From an uncultured Bacteroidia bacterium (GTDB taxonomy: Bacteria > Bacteroidota > Bacteroidia > Bacteroidales > UBA932), in contig CACXMA010000005.1 in the NCBI GenBank assembly GCA_902768665.1, forward strand, positions 1 to 64,000: a stretch of DNA of 64,000 bases, given 5' to 3'. Positions 58,342-64,000 of the stretch are shown here, piece after piece (the stretch's first letter is position 1; each line of letters opens with the position of its first letter). The notes beneath the pieces were generated by a model that was not told the origin of the DNA, made no database searches, and saw nothing but the letters and a program-made list of their open reading frames with translations. The position numbers and the translations under genes are program-made.

Positions 58342-58956
58342 ATGACTATGGAAAGAGACGCTCGGCCGGTCTATACCCCGGAATACATTACGCAGCTGCG
58401 GCCGGATGAGGTTTTTGTCTTCGGCTCGAACCTCGCCGGGATGCACGGCGGCGGTGCGGCATATATTGCCTGGCGCCGGTTCGGCGCGGTTATGGGGCAG
58501 GGCGTCGGCCTTCAGGGGCAGAGCTACGCCATTCCGACCATGCAGGGAGGGGTGGAGACCATCCGTCCCTATGTAGACGAGTTCATCGCTTTCGCCGGGG
58601 AGCACCCCGAAAAGTTCTTCTATGTGACACGCATCGGCTGCGGCATCGCCGGATTCCGGGACGACGAGATTGCGCCGCTCTTTGCCGGCGCGCTGGATAT
58701 GGACAATGTCTGCCTGCCCGAAAGTTTCAGCCGCATCGCGAGGATTTGCCGCGTGCAGGAAATGGAGGAGCGATTCGATCGGGCGGACAGCGAGGATCTG
58801 GCCGTGCTGCGCGAGTATATGGATTCAGGCCGGTGGAAGGCCGATTTCGAGGCGGACGAACGGGGTGAAATCCCCTCTGGCCTCAAGCGCGGCGTGCTGT
58901 CTGAAGACGGCTTGTATGATTTGCTGCAGGAACATAATCCCGAGAACCCATGCTGA
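58342..58956 (+). CDS. Conserved protein, possibly macro-domain-related (A1S_2505-like)
   Basis: The 204-residue protein shows F-V-F-G-S-N-L-A-G-M-H-G-G-G-A-A near residue 25, then G-Q-S-Y-A-I-P-T and F-Y-V-T-R-I-G-C-G-I-A-G-F. This pattern recalls small bacterial proteins with a macro-like ADP-ribose-binding fold; the family name is from memory and uncertain. The start could be the ATG at 58342 or the one at 58348. It overlaps the lactonase by 7 bp. Confidence 0.65.
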   Translation: MTMERDARPVYTPEYITQLRPDEVFVFGSNLAGMHGGGAAYIAWRRFGAVMGQGVGLQGQSYAIPTMQGGVETIRPYVDEFIAFAGEHPEKFFYVTRIGCGIAGFRDDEIAPLFAGALDMDNVCLPESFSRIARICRVQEMEERFDRADSEDLAVLREYMDSGRWKADFEADERGEIPSGLKRGVLSEDGLYDLLQEHNPENPC

Positions 58957-60050
58957 ACCTCAAAAGCACCCTTTTTTCCGTCACCCTGTCTCTCGCCCTG
59001 GCCGCTTCGGCCCAGGGGCAGGCGCTGCGTCTTCTGGTCGGAACCTATACGGAAGGTACGCCGGCAGAAGGCGTTTACCTCTATTCCTTTGACGGGGCTA
59101 CGGCCGAAACGGCCCTTCTCGGCGTTGCCCCAAGCGGCAATCCTTCCTTTGTTATCCCGGATCCCCGCGGCGGCATCGCCTATGCCGTCAACGAGTACAG
59201 CGACGGTCGGGAGGCGGTCAGCTCCTATGAGGTCCGGGGGGATAGTATTCAGCTCCTCAGCAGCGTTCCCATCCCCGGTGCGGAAGTGGACGGCGCGGAC
59301 CCTTGCAACCTCCTTTTTACCGGCGGGGCTCTCGTCACCGCCAATTATACGGGCGGCAGCGTCACGGCTTTCCCCATTGCCGGGGACGGCCAGGTCGGCG
59401 CCATGTCGCAGTCTTTCTCGAGTGCGGCGGGGATTTCCCATATGCACTGCGCGGTCCTGTCGCCGGACGGGCGGTATATCTTTGTCACCGACCTCGGCAG
59501 GGACAATATTCTTCGTTTTGTGCGTGAGGAGGGGGAGAAGCCCCTCGGTGAAAGTTCCGTCGCCTGGCAGTCGACAGCGGAGGAGCCTTTCGGGCCCCGG
59601 CATATGGTCTTCAGCGCCGACGGCCGCTATGCCTATCTCCTGTGCGAACTCGGTGACAAACTCGTCGTCTTTTCCTACGCCGACGGTCTTTTGAGCCCGA
59701 TCCAGACGCTGACGGCCTATGACGGAGAAGGCCATGGCAGTGCCGACATCCACCTCTCTCCGGACGGCCGTTTCCTTTATACGAGCCATCGCCTGAAGGA
59801 GGACGGGATCGCCATCTTCTGCGTCGATCCGGTAAGCGGTGTGGTCCGTCGGATCGGCTACCAGCCCACCGGAAGGCATCCGCGTAACTTCGCGGTTTCT
59901 CCCGGCGGAAAGTTCCTTCTCTGTGCCTGCCGGGACGAGAATGCCATAGAGATTTATGCCATCGATCCCGACACAGGCCTGCTGAGCCTTACCGGCAAAA
60001 CCATTTCCGTAGGTGCACCGGTTTGTGTCCAGTTCGTTAGCGCCAGGTAA
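58950..60050 (+). CDS. Exported lactonase-family beta-propeller
   Basis: The 366-residue protein has a signal peptide (S-V-T-L-S-L-A-L-A-A-S-A-Q-G) and the seven-bladed propeller of the YbhE/Pgl type: G-T-Y-T-E-G-T-P-A-E-G-V-Y-L-Y, N-P-S-F, H-M-H-C-A-V-L-S-P-D-G-R-Y and G-R-H-P-R-N-F-A-V-S-P-G-G-K. 6-Phosphogluconolactonases of this fold are cytoplasmic. The signal peptide here means that another lactone or glycan is the likely substrate. It ends convergently with the ABC gene, 14-bp overlap. Confidence 0.85.
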   Translation: MLNLKSTLFSVTLSLALAASAQGQALRLLVGTYTEGTPAEGVYLYSFDGATAETALLGVAPSGNPSFVIPDPRGGIAYAVNEYSDGREAVSSYEVRGDSIQLLSSVPIPGAEVDGADPCNLLFTGGALVTANYTGGSVTAFPIAGDGQVGAMSQSFSSAAGISHMHCAVLSPDGRYIFVTDLGRDNILRFVREEGEKPLGESSVAWQSTAEEPFGPRHMVFSADGRYAYLLCELGDKLVVFSYADGLLSPIQTLTAYDGEGHGSADIHLSPDGRFLYTSHRLKEDGIAIFCVDPVSGVVRRIGYQPTGRHPRNFAVSPGGKFLLCACRDENAIEIYAIDPDTGLLSLTGKTISVGAPVCVQFVSAR

Positions 60051-60672
60051 AGAGGCGGTCGAGGACGGCTTCGCGGTCGGAGGTGCCGGAGAGGAGGAAT
60101 TGACCTTCCTTCGTGATGCCGGCGACGCGGTCGGCGATTTCCAGGGCCTCGCGCAGGTCATGGGATGAGAAGAGGACGGGAAGGCCGCTCCGGCGGCTCA
60201 TTTCCCGGATTGTCCGAAGTGTCGCCCGGCGGCCTTCCGCATCGAGGAAGGCGGTCGGTTCGTCCAGGAGCAGGAGGTCGGCCCGGCGGGTCAGGGCGAT
60301 GGCGAGGCAGGCTTTCTGGAACTGCCCGTCGCTGAGGGTGCTGAGGTCGCGGCCGTCCAGATCGGCGATGCCGAGGGCGGTCAGCGCTTCGGCGATGCGG
60401 CCTTCCAGGCCCTCCGAACGCTTCCAGCGGCTCTCGCGGAAGCAGCCGGTACGGATGAATTCCCGGACCGTAAATCCCTTTACTTTCGGAATGCCGGTCG
60501 GCAGGAAAAGGGCCTCCGGGTGCTGCCGGGAGAGGGCTCTCAGCAGCGTTGTCTTGCCGCAGCCGTTGGCGCCGGCGAGGAGAATGCACTCGCCCCCGGC
60601 GATGTCCAGACGGATATCGCGGGCCAGCTCGTGACTGCCGTAGCCGATGGAGGAGAGAGCAATCCGGATCAT
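60037..60672 (-). CDS. ABC transporter ATP-binding protein, FecE/BtuD type
   Basis: The 211-residue ATPase has Walker A G-A-N-G-C-G-K-T-T, signature L-S-D-G-Q (reads T-L-S-D-G-Q-F-Q-K-A) and Walker B L-L-L-L-D-E-P-T. It overlaps the FecCD-type permease by 4 bp and powers uptake of an iron chelate, haem or B12-like compound. It is short compared with usual FecE/BtuD proteins. Confidence 0.88.
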   Translation of the reverse strand: MIRIALSSIGYGSHELARDIRLDIAGGECILLAGANGCGKTTLLRALSRQHPEALFLPTGIPKVKGFTVREFIRTGCFRESRWKRSEGLEGRIAEALTALGIADLDGRDLSTLSDGQFQKACLAIALTRRADLLLLDEPTAFLDAEGRRATLRTIREMSRRSGLPVLFSSHDLREALEIADRVAGITKEGQFLLSGTSDREAVLDRLFTWR

Positions 60673-61607
60673 TTCTTCAGCAGGATATAGAGGATGACGG
60701 GTATGCCGACAAGGGCCATCGTGCTGCCGACGGGAAGCGGGACAGGCCCCAGGAAGGAGAGGATGTCGGCCAAAAGGGCGATGGCGGCCCCGCAGAGGGC
60801 GCCGAGGGAGAGAACAGAACGGGCGGAAGAGCTGCGGCCGATCCAGCGGGCGACATGCGGTGCGGCTATGCCGACAAAGCCGACGGGACCGCAGAAGGCT
60901 GTCGCGGCGCCGGTCATCAGGCAGACGCCGAGGATGGAAACGGTCCGGATGCGACGGATCTGCCCGCCCGCTGCCTGTGCGAAATCATCCCCGAAAAGGA
61001 GAAGGTCCAGCCCGCGGGCGTTGAGGCCGGCAAGCAGAGCGCCGATGCCCAGAGAGGCCGCCAGTACCCACAGCTCCTGTGTCCCGTTACCGACAAAACT
61101 GCCCGCTGCCCAGCTGTAGAAGCGCTTGAGGCTTTCCTCGTCGGCCGTATACTGCAGCGTGGCGCTGACGGCGCTGAGGATGAATCCGAGCATGATGCCA
61201 AGCAGCAGCAGCGTGGCGGTACTGCGGGTCTTTCCGGCGGCGGCTATGACCACGAGCGAGGTCAGCAGGGCGCCGAGGACCGCTCCGGCGGGAATGCCCA
61301 GGGCTGCGGACGGAATGGCAAGCACGGCGACGGCCGCTCCGAGGCCCGCACCGGAGGAAATGCCCATGATGTGGGGGTCGGCGAGGGGATTGCGGAAAAC
61401 GGCCTGCATCTCGGTGCCGCCAAGGCCGAGTGCCGCGCCGACGAGAAGGGCCGTCAGCACGCGCGGCAGGCGGATCTGCCTCAGCAGTACGCCGTCGGCG
61501 GGGCCGAAACCGCTGTCCCCGCTGAGAAGATCCAGCACAAGCAGACCTGCCGTCACCGCTGTGACCAGCAGTAACGGCAGAATCGCTTTATGCGGCTTTG
61601 CGGCCAA
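60669..61607 (-). CDS. FecCD/BtuC-type ABC permease
   Basis: The 312-residue permease with about nine to ten spans has the family motif R-L-P-R-V-L-T-A-L-L-V-G-A-A-L-G near residue 46, and I-G-I-S-S-G-A-G-L-G style (M-G-I-S-S-G-A) near 80. No periplasmic binding protein or TonB receptor is adjacent, so its substrate is open. It starts 3 bp after the aminopeptidase C stop. Confidence 0.9.
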   Translation of the reverse strand: MAAKPHKAILPLLLVTAVTAGLLVLDLLSGDSGFGPADGVLLRQIRLPRVLTALLVGAALGLGGTEMQAVFRNPLADPHIMGISSGAGLGAAVAVLAIPSAALGIPAGAVLGALLTSLVVIAAAGKTRSTATLLLLGIMLGFILSAVSATLQYTADEESLKRFYSWAAGSFVGNGTQELWVLAASLGIGALLAGLNARGLDLLLFGDDFAQAAGGQIRRIRTVSILGVCLMTGAATAFCGPVGFVGIAAPHVARWIGRSSSARSVLSLGALCGAAIALLADILSFLGPVPLPVGSTMALVGIPVILYILLKK

Positions 61608-61610
61608 GGT

Positions 61611-63050
61611 CTATTCTTCCGGAAGGAACATCGGGTCCCAGGACGGCAGGAGGGTCGGTTCCTGGTCCATCAGCGACAGGATGCGGCCGGGGACGTATTT
61701 CTTCTCGACGACGAGGCGGAACATATATTCGTCGAACCACTCGTCGGTCATGATGATGTTGCCTTTGTAGCCGCTCGTGGCGCCCCAGCTGTTCTCCACC
61801 ATCCACTTGACCGGCTTTCCGTCCCTGATGTCGACGGCGATGAGGGTCATGGCGTGGGAGGAACCGCTGGCGTGGGTGCGGATGCGCTCCTCCTTGTTCA
61901 TGCCGAAGGTGACGCCCATCAAGGAGTCGTAGTCGAAGTTCGCGAGGTCGGCGACGCCCGTCTTGCGGTTGAGGAACTTGCCGACGTCGCAGGAGAAATA
62001 CAGGGCGGTGTTGTCCTTGATGGAGGCGATGGCCATCTCCTTGATATCCTCGATCGGGAGGTTGAGGTAGAGCCAGTTCTCGCCGTCATAGACGTGGCGG
62101 TCGTACTGGATCTCGTAGGTTTTGTAGAATTCGCGGGTGGGGTCGTTCATGACCATGATATAGCCGCCCTCGAGGTCCTTGCCGACGTATTTGTCGTAGA
62201 AGGACTTGGGGGTATAGGTCTCCGTGCTGACGGCTTTCCCTTCCTTGTCATAACGGGTCCACTCGAACTCCTGCGGCGGCACGCCGAGGCAGAGGGCGAG
62301 GATGTGGTAGACCTCGGCGAGATAGTCCGCCTTCATCTTCATCAGCTGCGGCAGTACGGCGGCATCGGCCTTTTCGGCCTTCTTGCCCTTGGCCTCACCG
62401 ACGGCCTTGGCGTAGGCGTCGCGAAGGCGCAGGCCGTCCTCGCGGAGCTTGGTGGCGATCTGCGTGCGCATGGCGGCGGTATTGTTGGCGGCAAGGGTTT
62501 CGGGCATGACCTCGGAGGGGACCAGGCCGTACTTCGTGACGAGGTTCGATACACCGGTGAACTGGCCGCCGTCACCGATCGGGTTCGAGAAGAGCCAGTC
62601 GACCTGCCGGTCGTCGTCGGGTAGGGCGCGGGTGTCGATGATGCCCTGGAGGAAGAGGTTCGACTTCTCGAGCTGGTCATAGAAGAAGATGTAGTTCTGC
62701 GAGAAGGTGAAGCTTCCGAGGTTGTGCTCGGCGATCATCTTGCTGCGGAGAACGTTCAGCCCGGTGAAAAGCCAGCAGCGGCCGGAGGACTGCTGATCCG
62801 TGCGGCCATAGGTCTTGACCTCGTCGGAGAAATGGGTGTCGATCATCGCGAGGTTCTCCGCGGAGGCGGCGAGCGTCGTGATGGAGGCGGCGTTCAGGGC
62901 GTTGCGAAGGGCCTTGTCGGCCGCATCGCCCTTGTAGCCCTTCCGGCTGATCTGCTGCAGGAGTTCGGGGGAAATGCCGCCCTGGGGATCCTGGGCGGAG
63001 AGCTGCAGGCCGGTCAGCGCGGCTGCGAGGAGAATGGCGATACGTTTCAT
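61611..63050 (-). CDS. Exported aminopeptidase C (bleomycin hydrolase-like)
   Basis: This 479-residue C1-family peptidase has a signal peptide (MKRIAILLAAALTGLQLSAQ). Its active-site motifs are Q-S-S-G-R-C-W (Cys nucleophile), S-H-A-M-T-L-I (His) and V-E-N-S-W-G (Asn). Unlike the cytoplasmic PepC/Blh enzymes it is exported, as is common in Bacteroidota. The ATG at 63050 overlaps the upstream gene by 4 bp. Confidence 0.9.
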   Translation of the reverse strand: MKRIAILLAAALTGLQLSAQDPQGGISPELLQQISRKGYKGDAADKALRNALNAASITTLAASAENLAMIDTHFSDEVKTYGRTDQQSSGRCWLFTGLNVLRSKMIAEHNLGSFTFSQNYIFFYDQLEKSNLFLQGIIDTRALPDDDRQVDWLFSNPIGDGGQFTGVSNLVTKYGLVPSEVMPETLAANNTAAMRTQIATKLREDGLRLRDAYAKAVGEAKGKKAEKADAAVLPQLMKMKADYLAEVYHILALCLGVPPQEFEWTRYDKEGKAVSTETYTPKSFYDKYVGKDLEGGYIMVMNDPTREFYKTYEIQYDRHVYDGENWLYLNLPIEDIKEMAIASIKDNTALYFSCDVGKFLNRKTGVADLANFDYDSLMGVTFGMNKEERIRTHASGSSHAMTLIAVDIRDGKPVKWMVENSWGATSGYKGNIIMTDEWFDEYMFRLVVEKKYVPGRILSLMDQEPTLLPSWDPMFLPEE

Positions 63051-63313
63051 TGGCGGTCGATTTTGTCTTTGAGGTTCTTGATGGGTTCGAGCTTCTTCTC
63101 GATGATCTGGTTGAACTCCTCCTTCATGCGGAGGTTGTCCTTCTGCCACTGCACCTTGGCTTCCTGGAGCTCCTGCTCGAAGCGCTCGTTCTTCTGGCTC
63201 TCGTAGTAGCGGATGAGCTCCTCCCTCTTGTGGGAGGCGAAGAACACGTGAAGCAGCAGGGCGACAAGGCTGAGTGCCGTGGTGATGATGAAGATGATGG
63301 TCAGCGTAGTCAT
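63047..63313 (-). CDS. Small membrane protein with coiled coil
   Basis: This 88-residue protein has one N-terminal membrane span (about residues 3-26), then a highly charged helix (K-R-E-E-L-I-R-Y-Y...K-K-L-E-P-I-K-N-L) likely to be a coiled coil facing the cytoplasm. No family is recognised. It is coupled by a 4-bp overlap to aminopeptidase C and lies 4 bp after the permease gene. Confidence 0.65.
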   Translation of the reverse strand: MTTLTIIFIITTALSLVALLLHVFFASHKREELIRYYESQKNERFEQELQEAKVQWQKDNLRMKEEFNQIIEKKLEPIKNLKDKIDRQ

Positions 63314-63317
63314 ACGG

Positions 63318-64000
63318 CTATCGTGTTAGGGGATGGATGGATCGGGAGGAAAGGAAGGCGATGAGAAGGCCGACGGCGGCCACTCCGCCCGTAACGGCGG
63401 CGAGGTCCCCCCAGCGGAGGACGACGGGGTAGTATTCGATGGCGAAGTTGCCGGGCATGCGGACAAGCCCCACATATTGCTGCAGGAGCGTCACGCCGAC
63501 CCCGAGCAGCAGACCGATGACAAGGCCGGTGCCGCTGACGAGCACTCCTTCCGTGAAGAAGATGCGGCGGACGAGGCTGCGGTCGGCGCCGAGGCTGCCG
63601 AGCGTGGCAATATCGGGCTGTTTCTCGAGGATGAGCATCGACAGCGAGCCGAAGATGTTGAAGGCGACGATAATGACGACAAAGAGCAGGATCAGGAAGA
63701 TGGCGCCCTTTTCGTAGTTCAGCATCTTGAAGAGGGAACGGTTTTGCGCGACGCGGTCCCGGACGGTGTAGTCGCCGCCGAGGCGCTCCGTGAGTTCTTT
63801 CTCAATGCGGGCCTTCTCGGCGTCGGAAACGCCGGAAGCGAACCTGAGTTCGTAAGCGGAGCAGGCGGTCTCATAATCAAGCAGTTCCTGCATGGCGGAC
63901 AGCGGAACGATGACGAGGCGGCCGTCATAGTCGCTGCCGGTAGAGAAGACGGCGCCCGGCCTGAGCGTGACGCTTTCCAGCGAGGCGGCGGGGTTCTGGA
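63318..64000 (-). CDS. LolC/LolE-like ABC permease (FtsX/MacB fold), C-terminal part
   Basis: The C-terminal part of an FtsX-type permease is visible: a soluble segment followed by F-N-I-F-G-S-L-S-M-L-I-L-E-K-Q-P-D-I-A-T-L-G-S-L-G-A, the hallmark of lipoprotein-releasing LolC/E, and three membrane spans. The frame stays open to the window edge (reading ...Q-N-P-A-A-S-L-E-S-V-T before the Met at 63893), so the gene starts outside. It moves lipoproteins from the inner membrane to the carrier or drives a related export step. Confidence 0.85.
   Translation of the reverse strand, partial: QNPAASLESVTLRPGAVFSTGSDYDGRLVIVPLSAMQELLDYETACSAYELRFASGVSDAEKARIEKELTERLGGDYTVRDRVAQNRSLFKMLNYEKGAIFLILLFVVIIVAFNIFGSLSMLILEKQPDIATLGSLGADRSLVRRIFFTEGVLVSGTGLVIGLLLGVGVTLLQQYVGLVRMPGNFAIEYYPVVLRWGDLAAVTGGVAAVGLLIAFLSSRSIHPLTR

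Overview
The window looks like chromosome from a fairly GC-rich member of the Bacteroidota, most likely order Bacteroidales. Four kinds of evidence support this. Many genes carry the Bacteroidota promoter element TAnnTTTG, with TTTG 19-20 bp upstream in the best cases. Three lipoproteins start their mature part with Cys-x-Lys-acidic residues, as in Bacteroidota surface lipoproteins. There is a TonB-plug protein of SusC type, fimbrillin-like and DUF4837/HU-CCDC81-like proteins, and a DUF4922-SpoIID fusion. The order is inferred from gene content only; there is no rRNA gene.

Layout. (1) 1-10.4 kb is an accessory region. It starts with the right end of an IS3-family element whose last 71 bp are duplicated in tandem. 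An acyltransferase and a uracil-DNA-glycosylase-like gene follow. Then come two copies of a module made of a 45-50-residue acidic-tailed microprotein plus a large surface lipoprotein, separated by an MqsR-like toxin/Panacea-domain antitoxin pair, an 8-bp minisatellite and a MATE exporter. A stand-alone lipidated TonB plug closes it. The lipoprotein and toxin-antitoxin genes are visibly more AT-rich than the rest. (2) 10.4-24.6 kb: phosphoglycolate phosphatase, PhoH, a PurL-derived pseudoenzyme, folC, a giant alpha-2-macroglobulin, a RAYT transposase between two REPIN-like elements, folP, tmk and a DoxX protein. (3) 24.6-38.8 kb: divIC, a nucleotidyltransferase, a CPBP protease, an SLC13 transporter fused to an apparently dead M49 peptidase domain, a porin, two M23 proteins, a phosphohexomutase, def, ruvX, dxr, rseP and a DUF4837 lipoprotein. 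(4) 38.8-39.5 kb: tRNA-Glu, rpsT, tRNA-Pro and tRNA-Asn. (5) 39.5-50.1 kb: an HU-like membrane protein, acyl-ACP thioesterase, an AspT-type transporter, a Nudix hydrolase, then a peptidoglycan-recycling run (DUF4922-SpoIID, AmpG-like, NamZ) and a Ser-rich secreted protein. (6) 50.1-64 kb: murI, prfB, glnA, an L,D-transpeptidase, a GH18-tyrosine phosphatase fusion, LOG, a prolyl-tRNA editing protein, a solenoid repeat protein, a PAS protein, a lactonase, an ABC importer lacking its binding protein, aminopeptidase C and the end of a LolC/E-like permease.

The points I would follow first are: the SLC13-pseudo-M49 fusion; the GH18-phosphatase fusion; the microprotein/surface-lipoprotein modules; the three-domain Panacea antitoxin with its repeated operator; the RAYT/REPIN locus; palindromic repeats that have entered two reading frames; the PurL-like pseudoenzyme; and a group of genes whose -7 box lies only 4-8 nt before the ATG, implying leaderless mRNAs. 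All functional calls come from reading motifs by eye; no database search was run.
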